NCBI RefSeq assembly: GCF_014076415.1
Contig: NZ_CP043568.1
Location: forward strand, 248,001-312,000
Length of the DNA: 64,000 nt
DNA from: Comamonas testosteroni
GTDB lineage: Bacteria; Pseudomonadota; Gammaproteobacteria; Burkholderiales; Burkholderiaceae_C
Reading direction: 5' to 3'
Both the position numbers and the translations under genes were made by a program. A model generated the notes under the pieces. It was not told the DNA's origin. It searched no databases and saw only the letters and a list, made by a program, of their open reading frames with translations. Below, one piece after another: positions 53,260 through 62,535 of the stretch; the first letter of the stretch is position 1; the number at the start of each line of letters is the position of its first letter.

Positions 53260-53582
53260 TACTTCTGCGGCTGGCAACGGCCGCTGTGGTCGCGGTGTCG
53301 GCCTGCTCCGCGGGCCTGGCTTTGGCAATGCCGCCGTTGCCGCCGCAGGCTGCGCCCGGTGATCTGATCTTTCGCCGGGGGACGGAGCACGTCAGCCACC
53401 TGGTGCAGGCCGTGGACCATGGTGACTTCAGCCATGTGGGCATGCTGGTGGGTCGGCCCGGTCAGTGGAAGGTGTTGCATGCCACGCCGTCCGAGCGCCC
53501 TGGTCAGGCGGATGCCGTGGTGCTGAATTCGCTGGACTTCTTTCTGGACGCTCGGCGCGCTCATCCCGTTTGCGCCCGCTGA
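53256..53582 (+). CDS. Truncated YiiX/YebB-like NlpC/P60-type amidase
   Basis: A 108-residue protein with a short signal peptide (LATAAVVAVSACSAGLALA). The core PGDLIFRRGTEHVSHLVQAVDHGDFSHVGMLVG has the permuted papain-like pattern, with a candidate catalytic His in SHVG. After LDFFLDARRAH the frame ends at VCAR and a stop. Full-length relatives continue for 60-100 residues with the second catalytic residue, so this copy seems truncated. The next gene starts only 33 bp on, in the opposite direction. GTG 53256 overlaps the lipoprotein stop. Confidence 0.6.
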   Translation: MILLRLATAAVVAVSACSAGLALAMPPLPPQAAPGDLIFRRGTEHVSHLVQAVDHGDFSHVGMLVGRPGQWKVLHATPSERPGQADAVVLNSLDFFLDARRAHPVCAR

Positions 53583-53614
53583 CGCCCTTGCTGTCCTTGC
53601 ACTAGGCCCGGACT

Positions 53615-54385
53615 CTATACGCCCAGATATTGCTGGCGCACGGCCTTGTCGCCAGCCAGTTCGGCCATGCTGGCTGCGTGCACGATCTGGCCTTTTTCCA
53701 GCACATAGGCACGGTCGGCCACGACCTCGGCAAATGGCAGGTTCTGCTCGCTGAGCAAGATGCCTATGCCCTGTGCCTTGAGTTCGAGAATCGTGCGCGC
53801 CATCTGCTCGACGATCAGCGGGGCTACCCCTTCTGAAGGCTCGTCCAGCAATACCAGACAGGGCTGGCCCATCAACGTGCGGGCCACGCTCAGCATTTGC
53901 TGCTCGCCACCGCTCATGCGCCCGCCAAGACGGTCTGGCATCTCGCCCAGGTTGGGGAACAGCGAAAAAAGCCTTGCCGGCGTCCAGTGCGGCATGGCGG
54001 AGCCATCGGGCCATCGGCGAGGCTTTTGCTTGCCGACCTCGAGGTTTTCCAGCACCGTCAGCTCGGTAAAGATGCGGCGGTCCTCGGGCACATAGCCCAG
54101 GCCGCGCTGTGCGATCTGGTGCGAGGCTTTTTTCTCTATCGACTCTCCCATGAAGCGGATACTGCCCTCGCGGTGCGGCACCAGGGCGGCAATGCTTTTG
54201 AGCGTGGTGGACTTGCCAGCGCCATTGCGACCCATCAGCGCCACGACTTCGCCGCGCCCAACGGCCAGCGATACCCGATGCAGGATATGGGCCGCGCCAT
54301 ACCAGGCATCGAGGTTCTGGACTTCAAGCAATTTGGGGCTCTTGACCTTATCCATCAAGCGCTGGTTGCTATGCATTTGATTCAT
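53615..54385 (-). CDS. Branched-chain-type ABC transporter ATPase (LivF-like)
   Basis: A 256-residue ABC ATPase. Walker A is GRNGAGKST (near 54), the signature is LGGRMSGGEQQMLSVAR and Walker B is CLVLLDEPSEG. EVVADRAYVLEKGQIV near the C-terminus and GYVPEDRRIFTELTV are LivF type. It overlaps the upstream LivG-like gene's stop by four bases (ATGA). It is the last gene of the transporter operon. Confidence 0.9.
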   Translation of the reverse strand: MNQMHSNQRLMDKVKSPKLLEVQNLDAWYGAAHILHRVSLAVGRGEVVALMGRNGAGKSTTLKSIAALVPHREGSIRFMGESIEKKASHQIAQRGLGYVPEDRRIFTELTVLENLEVGKQKPRRWPDGSAMPHWTPARLFSLFPNLGEMPDRLGGRMSGGEQQMLSVARTLMGQPCLVLLDEPSEGVAPLIVEQMARTILELKAQGIGILLSEQNLPFAEVVADRAYVLEKGQIVHAASMAELAGDKAVRQQYLGV

Positions 54386-55143
54386 TGCTGTTTTTCAAGA
54401 ACGAGGCCGGTACCGAGGTAGGCCTGCTGCACGCGCGCGTCGTCGCGAATGGCTTGCGGCCTGCCTTCGGCCAGCAACTGGCCGCGTACCAGCACGGCCA
54501 CGCGGTCGGCCTGACCGAAGACCACATCCATGCTGTGCTCGGTAAACAGCACGCCCATGCGGCGCTGCTGCGCCAGCTGGCGTGTCAGCTGCATCAGCGC
54601 GACACGCTCGCCCGGGGCCATGCCGGCCGTGGGTTCGTCCATGAGCAGCAGCAGCGGATCATGGGCCAGCGCCATGGCCAGCTCCACCCGTTTCACATCG
54701 CCATAGGCCAGGGCGCTGCAGGGGCGGTCGGCCTGAGCCGCCATGCCCACCTGTTCCAGCAGGGCCAGAGCATCGGCACGCCGGTGGCTGGCGGCACGCG
54801 GCCACCAGCTGAAGATCCTGCGATCGGCCGACAGCAGAGCCATCTGCACGTTTTCCGCCACGCTGAGCGAGGCAAAAGTCTGTGCAATCTGAAAGGTGCG
54901 TCCCACGCCCTTGCGCCAGATGGTGCGCGGCGGCAGGCCGGTGATGGACTGGCCATTGAGCAGCACCTGGCCGCTGTCGGGCGGCAACTGGCCGCCGACC
55001 ATATTGAAGGTGGTGCTCTTGCCGGCGCCGTTGGGGCCGATCAGGGCCAGCAGCTCGCCCGCCTGGAGGTCGAATGAGACCTGCTGCACGGCCTTCACGC
55101 CGCCAAAGGCCTTGCTGACGTTCTGTACCTGCAGCAGGCTCAT
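54382..55143 (-). CDS. Branched-chain-type ABC transporter ATPase (LivG-like)
   Basis: A 253-residue ABC ATPase. Walker A is GPNGAGKST (near 36), followed by LLNGQSITGLPPRTIWRKGVGRTFQIAQTF, typical of LivG. The signature region is a degenerate SALAYGDVKRVELA in place of LSGGQ, and Walker B is LLLLMDEPTAGMAP. Such a signature is normal in LivG proteins. Its ATG overlaps the fused permease stop (ATGA). Confidence 0.9.
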   Translation of the reverse strand: MSLLQVQNVSKAFGGVKAVQQVSFDLQAGELLALIGPNGAGKSTTFNMVGGQLPPDSGQVLLNGQSITGLPPRTIWRKGVGRTFQIAQTFASLSVAENVQMALLSADRRIFSWWPRAASHRRADALALLEQVGMAAQADRPCSALAYGDVKRVELAMALAHDPLLLLMDEPTAGMAPGERVALMQLTRQLAQQRRMGVLFTEHSMDVVFGQADRVAVLVRGQLLAEGRPQAIRDDARVQQAYLGTGLVLEKQQ

Positions 55144-57065
55144 GTTCTTGCTCCTGCCTTGTCCTTGGCGCATACCTTGCCACATGTGCGCGACCACAGC
55201 CGCTGTGCATAGCCTGCAATACCCTGCGGTGCCAGCAGCACCAGAATCAGCATGGTTGCTCCCATCAACGCGCGCCAGTATTCGGTGTTGCGCGCCACGG
55301 TGTCGTGCAGCCAGGTGAAGGCTGCCGCACCCACCAGGGGGCCGGCCAGTGTCTGCACACCGCCCAGCAGCACCATGACCAGTGCATCCACCGACTTGCT
55401 GACCGACATCGCGTCGGGCGCAACGCCGCCCTTGCTGAAGGCAAACAGCGCTCCGGCCAGGCCGGCAAACAGCCCGGCGATCACGAACGCCGTCCACTGC
55501 ACGCGGTGCACGTCGATGCCGATCGCATCGGCCCGCAGAGCCGAGTCGCGCGATGCGCGCAGCGCATAGCCCAGAGGAGAAAACAGCAGGCGACGCAGCA
55601 GATAGATGCCCAGCGTGCAGATTCCCAGAGCCAGCCAGTAGAACGCCGGGCCTTGCGATGCCCATTCGGGGGGCCAGACGCCGGTCAGGCCGTTGCTGCC
55701 CCCGGTGAAGTCATCCCACTGAAAGACGATGGCCCAGCTGATCTGCGCAAACGCCAGCGTCAGCATGGTCAGATAGACACCCGACAGCCGCACGCAGAAC
55801 CAGCCATAGAGAAGGGCGCCCGCAGCGGCGGCCAGAGGGCCGAGCAGCAGCGCGGCTTCCATGGGCAGATCCAGGGTACGCACCAGCAGGGCCGCGCCGT
55901 AGGCACCCAGGCCAAAGTAGGCCGCGTGGCCGAAGGAGTGCATGCCGCCGGGCCCGAGTATGGAGTGCAGACTGCTTGCGAACAGCGCGGCGACAAAGAT
56001 GTCTGCCAGCAGCACGGTGGCGTAGCTGCCGCCTTCGGCGCCGCTTGCCATCAGCGGCAGCAGCACTAGTAGGGTCAGCAGGCCCAGCCATGCGGCTGCT
56101 GCTCCACGGCCAGCAGGATGCAGCGGTTGTTCAGGCTCGCCAGCGCTGCGTGCCAGCGCCTGGGGCTTGCCCAGCAGGCCCCAGGGCCGCCAGATCAGCA
56201 CCACAGCCATGACCAGGAACTCCACCACCAGCGTGAGCTTGGAGAACGATAGCTCAATGCCCGCGATCTCCTGCACGCCCAGCCAGATGCAGACGGCCTT
56301 GAGCTCTGCCACCAGCAGCGCCGCAATGAAGGCGCCCGGTATGCTGCCCATGCCGCCGACCACGACCACCACAAACGCGGCGCCAATGGTGAGCATGTCC
56401 ATCTCCAGGCTGGCGGGTTCGCGCGGCAGCTGCAGCGCGCCGCCAAGGCCTGCCAGCAGCGTGCCCAGTGCGAAGACGGCGGTGAACAGCCAGGCCTGGT
56501 TGACTCCCAGGGCTCCAACCATTTCGCGGTCCTGCGTGGCGGCACGCACCAGGGTTCCGAAACGGGTCCTGGTCAATAAAAGCGTCAGGCCCACAAGTAC
56601 GCAAGGGCCGACCGCTATCAAGAACAGATCGTAGGTGGGGAACTGGCGGCCCAGAATCTCCACCGAGCCTTCAAGCCCTGCGGCACGTGGGCCGAACAGT
56701 TCCTCGGGGCCCCACTGCCACAGCGCCGCATCCTTGATGACCAGCACCAGTGCAAACGTGGCCAGCAGTTGGAACAGCTCGGGCGCCTTGTAGATGCGGC
56801 GCAGAAGCAGTGTCTCGGTCAGCGCCCCCAGTGCACCGCAGACCACCGGAGCCAGCAGCAGTGCGGGCCAGAAGCCGATATGGGGCGAGAGCCGGTCCAC
56901 GCTGCTGTAGGCGATGAAGGCACCCAGCATATAGAACGAGCCGTGGGCGAAGTTGATGGTGCGGGTGACACCGAAGATCAGCGACAGCCCGACCGAAACC
57001 AGAAACAGCGACGATGCGCTGGCCAGTCCGTTGAGCAACTGGGCCAGCAGGCCGGATGCACTCAT
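55140..57065 (-). CDS. Fused LivH-LivM branched-chain-type ABC permease
   Basis: A 641-residue permease. Residues 1-300 are LivH type (SVGLSLIFGVTRTINFAHGSFYMLGA, ending AVVLIWRPWGLLGKP). A linker at about 300-330 (QALARSAGEPEQPLHPAGRG) leads to a LivM type half (LHSILGPGGMHSFGHAAYFGLGAYGA ... SALRADAIGIDVHRVQWTAFVIAG). It should form the whole membrane channel from one gene. It is preceded by a terminator after the binding-protein gene, and is coupled to the LivG-like gene. Confidence 0.9.
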   Translation of the reverse strand: MSASGLLAQLLNGLASASSLFLVSVGLSLIFGVTRTINFAHGSFYMLGAFIAYSSVDRLSPHIGFWPALLLAPVVCGALGALTETLLLRRIYKAPELFQLLATFALVLVIKDAALWQWGPEELFGPRAAGLEGSVEILGRQFPTYDLFLIAVGPCVLVGLTLLLTRTRFGTLVRAATQDREMVGALGVNQAWLFTAVFALGTLLAGLGGALQLPREPASLEMDMLTIGAAFVVVVVGGMGSIPGAFIAALLVAELKAVCIWLGVQEIAGIELSFSKLTLVVEFLVMAVVLIWRPWGLLGKPQALARSAGEPEQPLHPAGRGAAAAWLGLLTLLVLLPLMASGAEGGSYATVLLADIFVAALFASSLHSILGPGGMHSFGHAAYFGLGAYGAALLVRTLDLPMEAALLLGPLAAAAGALLYGWFCVRLSGVYLTMLTLAFAQISWAIVFQWDDFTGGSNGLTGVWPPEWASQGPAFYWLALGICTLGIYLLRRLLFSPLGYALRASRDSALRADAIGIDVHRVQWTAFVIAGLFAGLAGALFAFSKGGVAPDAMSVSKSVDALVMVLLGGVQTLAGPLVGAAAFTWLHDTVARNTEYWRALMGATMLILVLLAPQGIAGYAQRLWSRTCGKVCAKDKAGART

Positions 57066-57105
57066 GCTGCGTAGCTCCTGAAGCTCGACATAGTGTGTTC
57101 AGAGA

Positions 57106-57136
57106 TGAAAAAGCCACCTGCTGCAGTGCAGGTGGC
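57106..57136 (-). terminator. Intercistronic terminator between binding protein and permease
   Basis: On the minus strand GCCACCTGC and GCAGGTGGC form a 9-bp stem followed by TTTTTCATC. It lies about 25 bp after the binding-protein stop. It may let the binding-protein mRNA be made in excess over the permease and ATPases. A second small hairpin (ATTTCGC with GCGAAAT) is at the stop codon. Confidence 0.75.
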
Positions 57137-57159
57137 CTGGCATTTTCGCCGAAGCGAAA

Positions 57160-58362
57160 TCAGTTCGCTGTCGCGGGGCGCAGCTTCTTCACTTCCTCGT
57201 CCGTAGGCTGGTAGTTCTTGCCGTCGGCATAGTGGTAGTTGACCAGCACGCCGCGCCCCAGCTTCTCGTCATAGGCGGTCTTGCCGATATAGGCTCCCAT
57301 GGTGGACTGGTTGTCCTGTGCCCGGTAGGTGATGGGGCCGAAGGGCGTGGCGACTTCCAGGCCCTTGAATGCCGCAATCAGCTTTTCGGTGTCAGGGTCG
57401 CCCTTGGTCTTGCGCAGGCCCGCAGCAATCGACTGGATGGCGTTGTAGCCCACGATGGTGCCCAGGCGCGGGTAGTCCTTGAACCTGGCCTGGTAGGCCT
57501 TGAGGAAGGCTGCGTGCTCGGGGGTGTTGATGGAATACCAGGGGTAGCCGGTCACGGTCCAGCCGATAGGCGCTTCCTTCTTGAGCGGGTCCAGGTATTC
57601 GGGCTCGGCCGTCAGCAGGCCCACGACTTCGCGGCCATTGAACAGGCCGCGTGTATTGCCTTCGCGCACGAACTTGCCCAGGTCGGTGGCGAACAGCACG
57701 TTGAAGATGGCATCGGGCTTGGCGTCAGCAAGCGCCTGCACGACGGAGCCGGCGTCAATCTTGCCCAGCGCAGGTGCCTGCTCGGCCACAAACTCGATGT
57801 CGGGCTGCCTGGCCTTCATCAGCGTCTTGAAGGTGGCAACAGCGGACTGGCCGTATTCGTAGTTGGGGTAGACGATGGCCCAGCGCTTCTTCTTGAGCTT
57901 GAGTGCTTCCTCCACCAGCATGGCGGTCTGCATATAGGTGGAGCCGCGCAGACGGTAGGTGTAGTGATTGCCGTCGGCCCAGACGATCTTGTCGGTCAGC
58001 GGCTCGGAGGCGAGGAAGAAGCGCTTTTTCTGCTTGGCGTAATCGGTCAGTGCCAGACCCACATGCGAGAGAAAGCTGCCCGTGAGCACATCGATTTTTT
58101 CGCGCGTGTAGAGCTCTTCGGCGGCGCGCACGGCATCGCCCGGAGTGGCGTTGTCGTCGCGCACGATGAGCTGCAGCCTCTTGCCGGCAATGCCGCCTGC
58201 GGCATTGACCTGCTCCACCGCCAGTTCCATGCCCTTTTTGTAGGGCTCCAGAAACGCGGGTTGAGCCTTGTAGCTGTTGATTTCGCCAATCTTGATCACG
58301 CCCTGCGCCCAGGCGGGCAGGGCGGCCAGTGTCAGCAGGGGCAGGGACCAGCGCAACTGCAT
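57160..58362 (-). CDS. Branched-chain-type ABC periplasmic binding protein
   Basis: A 400-residue solute-binding protein. The signal peptide is about residues 1-20 (LRWSLPLLTLAALPAWAQ). Then come VIKIGEINSYKAQPAFLEPYKKGMELAVEQVNAAGG, FFLASEPLTDKIVWADGNHYTYRLRGS and YPNYEYGQSAVATFK. ATG 58362 is chosen because AAGGAG lies 7 bases before it; ATG 58368 would be too close to that site. It is the first gene of the operon with LivHM, LivG and LivF. The ligand is unknown; aromatic acids or amides are common for relatives. Confidence 0.88.
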   Translation of the reverse strand: MQLRWSLPLLTLAALPAWAQGVIKIGEINSYKAQPAFLEPYKKGMELAVEQVNAAGGIAGKRLQLIVRDDNATPGDAVRAAEELYTREKIDVLTGSFLSHVGLALTDYAKQKKRFFLASEPLTDKIVWADGNHYTYRLRGSTYMQTAMLVEEALKLKKKRWAIVYPNYEYGQSAVATFKTLMKARQPDIEFVAEQAPALGKIDAGSVVQALADAKPDAIFNVLFATDLGKFVREGNTRGLFNGREVVGLLTAEPEYLDPLKKEAPIGWTVTGYPWYSINTPEHAAFLKAYQARFKDYPRLGTIVGYNAIQSIAAGLRKTKGDPDTEKLIAAFKGLEVATPFGPITYRAQDNQSTMGAYIGKTAYDEKLGRGVLVNYHYADGKNYQPTDEEVKKLRPATAN

Positions 58363-58760
58363 TGTCATTCTCCTTGGTGCTAGATGGGTGACCATGGTCT
58401 GAGAGACTGGGTCATCGCAATCATTAATGCTCAATTTGAGTATTTATATAGACAAATAAAGCGCTTGTTCAAAGCGCGTGGGAAATGATCCTAGAGCAGC
58501 GTTTTCCCTGAGTCAAGATGGGCGAGACAGTTTTTCGGCGATCAGGCGGTATCTGAGCGCTTCATTCTGCTTATCACTATTCGATCTCAAGACATTCATG
58601 TGTGATTCACCCGTTTCTGTGCAATTGCCGGACAATATAGGTCTTGTCCCGCTTGGCAACCGGCAGCCAACGCGCTAGCAGCTCTGACCTGCAGTGCCCC
58701 GCCACCGCCCAGCATTTGCCGCGCAGGTTTTCTGCTTCGAGTTTTTATTTCAGACGAATC
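58363..58760. other. 398-bp divergent intergenic region
   Basis: It separates the transporter operon and the ferredoxin-NADP reductase gene. An AT-rich stretch (58420-58460) close to the binding-protein start is a likely promoter for that operon. TTGCC followed by a CAATAT box near 58625-58640 might serve the reductase. No operator was convincing and no gene was seen. Confidence 0.4.
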
Positions 58761-59534
58761 ATGAGTGCTTTTCTTGAAGAACGCGTGCTGTCCGTCCACC
58801 ACTGGACCGACCGTCTTTTCTCCTTCACCACCACCCGCGACACATCGCTGCGCTTTTCCAACGGCCACTTCACCATGATCGGCCTGAAGGTGGATGGCAA
58901 GAACCTGCTGCGCGCCTACTCCATCGCCAGTCCCAACTACGAAGAGCATCTGGAGTTCCTGTCGATCAAGGTACCCGAAGGCCCTCTGACCTCCAAGCTG
59001 CAGAACATCCAGGTGGGTGACACCATCATCGTGGGCAAGAAGCCCACGGGCACGCTGCTGATCGACTATCTGCTGCCCGGCAAGAATCTGTATCTGATCG
59101 GTACGGGTACCGGCCTGGCTCCCTGGCTGGCCGTGGCGCGCGACCCCGAGACCTATGAGCGTTTCGACAACGTGGTTGTGGTGCATGGCGTGCGTCAGGT
59201 GCAGGAGCTGGCCTATCAGGAGCTGTTCGAGAAGGAATTGCCCGAGCATGAATTCCTCGGCGATATCGTCAAGGGCAAGCTGCATTACTACCCCACGGTG
59301 ACACGCGAGCCCTTCCGCAATCAGGGCCGTATCTCGGCCCAAATCAACAACGGCACCTTCCCGCAGAATCTGGGTCTGCCCGATCTGAATCCCGAGACCG
59401 ATCGCGTCATGCTGTGCGGCAGCCCCGCCATGCTGTCCGAACTCAAGGAACTGCTGGAAAAGCGCGGTTTCAAGGAAGGCAATACCACCACGCCCGGCGA
59501 CTTCGTTATCGAGCGCGCCTTCGTGGAAAAGTAA
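58761..59534 (+). CDS. fpr: Ferredoxin-NADP+ reductase
   Basis: A 257-residue flavoprotein of normal bacterial Fpr length. The FAD motif RAYS is in LLRAYSIASP (near residue 51), the NADP motif GTGTGLAPW is near 115, and the C-terminus is ERAFVEK, typical of subclass I bacterial Fpr proteins. It moves electrons between NADPH and ferredoxin or flavodoxin, and its genes often respond to oxidative stress. No strong ribosome site precedes the ATG. A strong terminator follows. Confidence 0.93.
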   Translation: MSAFLEERVLSVHHWTDRLFSFTTTRDTSLRFSNGHFTMIGLKVDGKNLLRAYSIASPNYEEHLEFLSIKVPEGPLTSKLQNIQVGDTIIVGKKPTGTLLIDYLLPGKNLYLIGTGTGLAPWLAVARDPETYERFDNVVVVHGVRQVQELAYQELFEKELPEHEFLGDIVKGKLHYYPTVTREPFRNQGRISAQINNGTFPQNLGLPDLNPETDRVMLCGSPAMLSELKELLEKRGFKEGNTTTPGDFVIERAFVEK

Positions 59535-59552
59535 TTCCACCTTGCCCCGAGC

Positions 59553-59580
59553 AAAAGGCCTGCATCAGCAGGCCTTTTTA
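59553..59580. terminator. Bidirectional terminator between fpr and yihY
   Basis: AAGGCCTGC and GCAGGCCTT form a 9-bp stem with a 4-base loop, with TTTTT after it on the plus strand and an A-run before it (T-run on the minus strand). It lies between two convergent genes and can end both. Confidence 0.88.
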
Positions 59581-59639
59581 CATTTTCGACATGACGCAGA
59601 TGGTTGCGAGCGCAGGTATGGCAGTCGATCTCGGCCGCT

Positions 59640-60620
59640 TCATATGTTCTCCCCTGCATTTTCGGGAAGACGCTGCAAATCCATGGGCCTGGCGCTGGAT
59701 GCCTTGCGCGCGACAAAAGGGACGGCAAACTGGACCCGGGACTTGCTGCAGGCCTTGGCCGTGGCGGCCGAGAACAGCAGGATGGCCGAGGTGAAGTAAA
59801 ACCACATCAGCACCACAACCAGCGAGCCGGCTGCGCCATAAGCCGAGACCACGGCGGCGGTGGACAGATACCAGGCAAGGGCCTGCTTGCCTATGGTGAA
59901 TAGGGCGGCGCCCGTCAGCGAACCCAGCAGCAGGTATCTGGTGGAAGGCTTGATGCCGGTCCCCATGCGCATCAGACCCCAGAACAGCAGCACCGCAATG
60001 CCAAAGGACAGGCCCTCGTTGATCAGCCCCATCAGCGGGCCCAGCGGCACAAGCTGCAGCTCGTCATTGGCCCATTTGGTGATCATCTGGATGGCGGTTG
60101 AAAGCACCATGGACACCAGCAGCAAGAAGCCCAGGCCCACGACATAGCTCAAACCCCAAAGACGGGAGATGGCCATGCTCCACCAGGGCTTGTTTTCCTG
60201 CGGGCGAGACTCTTCGCCCATGGACCAGAGCTTGTCCAGCGAAGCCTGCAGCTCCACAAACACCCCGGTTGCGCCCGAGAGCATCATCACCAGACCGAGT
60301 ACGGACGCGAGCGAGCCCTGATTGGCATTCTGGGCGCTGGCCAGAGCGCTCCTGACGACCTGTGCCGCGCGCTCTCCGACCACGCTCTGTATCTGGCTGA
60401 TCAAGGTGCTTTCCACATAGCTGCGATCCAGCCACCAACCCAGCAGCCCCACGACGGCCAGCAACAGCGGTGCCAAGCTCAGCATGCCGTAAAACGACAT
60501 GGCGGCACTCATGCGCAGACCGTCGGCCTGCAGCCAGAGTTGTACGGAGTCAATCAGCGGTTGCAGGGGGTGGGCGAGGCGTCGCAGCTTGTGCTGCCAG
60601 CCGGAGGTATCAAAAGCCAT
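59640..60620 (-). CDS. YihY/BrkB-family inner-membrane protein
   Basis: A 326-residue membrane protein with about six hydrophobic segments. Family text is GLRMSAAMSFYGMLSLAPLLLAVVGLLG near residue 35, SLASVLGLVMMLSGATGVFVELQASLDKLWSM, STRYLLLGSLTGAALFTIGKQALAWYLS and AAGSLVVVLMWFYFTSAILLFSAA. The family is sometimes called ribonuclease BN in old annotation, but its true function is unknown. The C-terminus is basic. It is a single gene. Confidence 0.9.
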   Translation of the reverse strand: MAFDTSGWQHKLRRLAHPLQPLIDSVQLWLQADGLRMSAAMSFYGMLSLAPLLLAVVGLLGWWLDRSYVESTLISQIQSVVGERAAQVVRSALASAQNANQGSLASVLGLVMMLSGATGVFVELQASLDKLWSMGEESRPQENKPWWSMAISRLWGLSYVVGLGFLLLVSMVLSTAIQMITKWANDELQLVPLGPLMGLINEGLSFGIAVLLFWGLMRMGTGIKPSTRYLLLGSLTGAALFTIGKQALAWYLSTAAVVSAYGAAGSLVVVLMWFYFTSAILLFSAATAKACSKSRVQFAVPFVARKASSARPMDLQRLPENAGENI

Positions 60621-60982
60621 GTGTCGAATTCTGGTTGCTGAACCATGGTGGTTTTGTCAGCCTATGTCTGCTGGCAGTGAGTACAGGCAAATATTTTGTA
60701 ATTTCCGCCTGCATTCTGGCAACTTTGCCATGGCGGTTGATTTCAGCGGTTTTAAGTTTTCATCCTTTATCCGTTGAGCGATGAATGCTCACTTTTTTGA
60801 GTTATGCATCCAATTTCGTGGGCTTCTTTCAAGAAAGCACATCGGGGTTTTCTCTAGTCAACTACGCTTGGCGACTCTCTGTGTGTCGTAGTTCAATCCG
60901 GGTTTGCACCAGTCAAAGTGCAACTCTTTAACTACAAAAAACTATCCCGCTTCACGAAAGCTGGCGAGACGAGACACATTTC
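60621..60982. promoter_or_regulatory. 362-bp promoter region of the CoA-transferase gene
   Basis: The gap is AT-richer than the genes around it. An inverted repeat TTGCAC-N8-GTGCAA lies at 60904-60923, and a CTTTCAAGAAAG palindrome near 60827-60838. Both are candidate regulator sites for the CoA-transferase gene at 60983. No gene was seen. Confidence 0.5.
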
Positions 60983-62521
60983 ATGAAGACTTCCTTCACC
61001 ACCGCTTCTCCTGCAGATCGCGTGCTTTGCCCTGTCTTGCGCGAACGCATCATGACGGCGGATCAGGCCGCCGACCTGATTCAATCCGGCATGACACTGG
61101 GTATGAGCGGCTTCACTCCCGCTGGCGCACCCAAGGCCGTGCCTCAGGCACTGGCACGCCGGATCGAAGCGCAGAACGCCAGTGGCGGAAACTTCCGCAT
61201 CAGTCTATGGACGGGAGCTTCGACCTCACCAGAACTCGATGGCGCACTGGCCAAGGTGCATGGCATCGAACGCCGTCTGCCCTATCAGTCGGACCCCACG
61301 GTGCGCAAGGAGATCAACGAGGGACGCATGCAGTATGTGGACATCCACCTCTCGCATGTGGCACAGCACGTGTGGTTCGGCTTCCTCGGCCATCTTGACG
61401 TGGCGGTGATCGAGGTGGCGGGTGTTTTGCCCGATGGCCGACTGATTCCATCGACCTCGGTGGGCAACAACAAGACCTGGCTGGAGCAGGCCGACAAGAT
61501 CATTCTCGAAGTCAACAGCGCCCAGCCTGCCGAGCTCGAGGGCATGCACGACATTTACTACGGTGCAGCCGTGCCTCCAAAGCGCAAGCCCATACCCATG
61601 GAGCATCCGTTCGACCGGATTGGCGAGCCTTATCTGCATTGCGATATGAGCAAGGTGATTGCCGTGGTACCAACGGCCCAGCGTGACAGGTTGGCCGCGT
61701 TCACGGCACCCGATGAGGGCTCCATGCGCATTGCCGAGAACATCATCGACTTTTTGCAGCACGAGGTGAAAGTGGGCCGCCTGCCGCCCGAGTTGCTGCC
61801 GCTGCAGTCGGGCGTTGGCAATATCGCCAACGCCGTGCTGGCGGGGCTGAACAACGGCCCGTTCGACCATCTGAACGCCTATACCGAGGTGCTCCAGGAC
61901 GGCATGCTGGACATGCTGGAGTCGGGCAAGCTCGATACCGCATCGACCACCTCGCTGGCGCTGAGCCCTGCGGCCATGGAACGCTTTCTGGCCAACATCG
62001 ACTATTACCGTCAGCGCATCATGCTGCGCCCGCAGGAGATATCGAACCACCCCGAGCTGATCCGTCGCATGGGTTTGATTTCGATGAACGCGCTGATAGA
62101 AGCCGATATGTACGGCAACGTCAACAGCACGCATGTCATGGGCTCGTCCATCATGAACGGCATTGGCGGCAGCGGCGACTTTGCGCGCAACGCCTATCTG
62201 TCGATCTTCATGACACCTTCCACGGCCAAGGACGGCAAGATCAGCTGCATCGTGCCCATGGTCTCCCATGTCGATCACACCGAGCATGACGTGCAGGTCA
62301 TCGTGACCGAGCAAGGCCTAGCCGATCTGCGCGGCCTGGCACCGGTACAGCGCGCACGTCTGATCATCGAGAAATGCGTGCACCCCGACTACAAGGTGGC
62401 GATGAGCGAGTATCTGGAGCGCGCGCTGCGCGATGCACCGGGCAAGCACACGCCACATTTGCTCGATCAGGCTTATGCCTGGCATCAGCGCTATCTGAAG
62501 ACGGGCTCCATGCAGGCCTGA
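60983..62521 (+). CDS. Acetyl-CoA hydrolase / succinyl-CoA:acetate CoA-transferase
   Basis: A 512-residue class I CoA-transferase of full family length. Segments are MTADQAADLIQSGMTLGMSGFTPAGAPKAVP, WTGASTSPELDGALA, VGNNKTWLEQADKIILEVN and, with the catalytic glutamate, NALIEADMYGNVNSTHVMGS. GIGGSGDFARNAYLSIF and HDVQVIVTEQGLADLRGL follow. This matches the succinyl-CoA:acetate (or propionyl-CoA:succinate) CoA-transferase group rather than plain hydrolases. It recycles CoA between acetate and succinate. It is a single gene with its own long promoter region and ends in a perfect palindrome. Confidence 0.92.
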   Translation: MKTSFTTASPADRVLCPVLRERIMTADQAADLIQSGMTLGMSGFTPAGAPKAVPQALARRIEAQNASGGNFRISLWTGASTSPELDGALAKVHGIERRLPYQSDPTVRKEINEGRMQYVDIHLSHVAQHVWFGFLGHLDVAVIEVAGVLPDGRLIPSTSVGNNKTWLEQADKIILEVNSAQPAELEGMHDIYYGAAVPPKRKPIPMEHPFDRIGEPYLHCDMSKVIAVVPTAQRDRLAAFTAPDEGSMRIAENIIDFLQHEVKVGRLPPELLPLQSGVGNIANAVLAGLNNGPFDHLNAYTEVLQDGMLDMLESGKLDTASTTSLALSPAAMERFLANIDYYRQRIMLRPQEISNHPELIRRMGLISMNALIEADMYGNVNSTHVMGSSIMNGIGGSGDFARNAYLSIFMTPSTAKDGKISCIVPMVSHVDHTEHDVQVIVTEQGLADLRGLAPVQRARLIIEKCVHPDYKVAMSEYLERALRDAPGKHTPHLLDQAYAWHQRYLKTGSMQA

Positions 62522-62535
62522 GGGAGCATGCGCAA

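Noticed and set aside
55140-57065. The LivH-LivM fusion as a sequencing error
   Set aside because: The frame is continuous, the linker is a plausible proline-rich tether, and neither half has an obvious lost stop or ribosome site at the junction.
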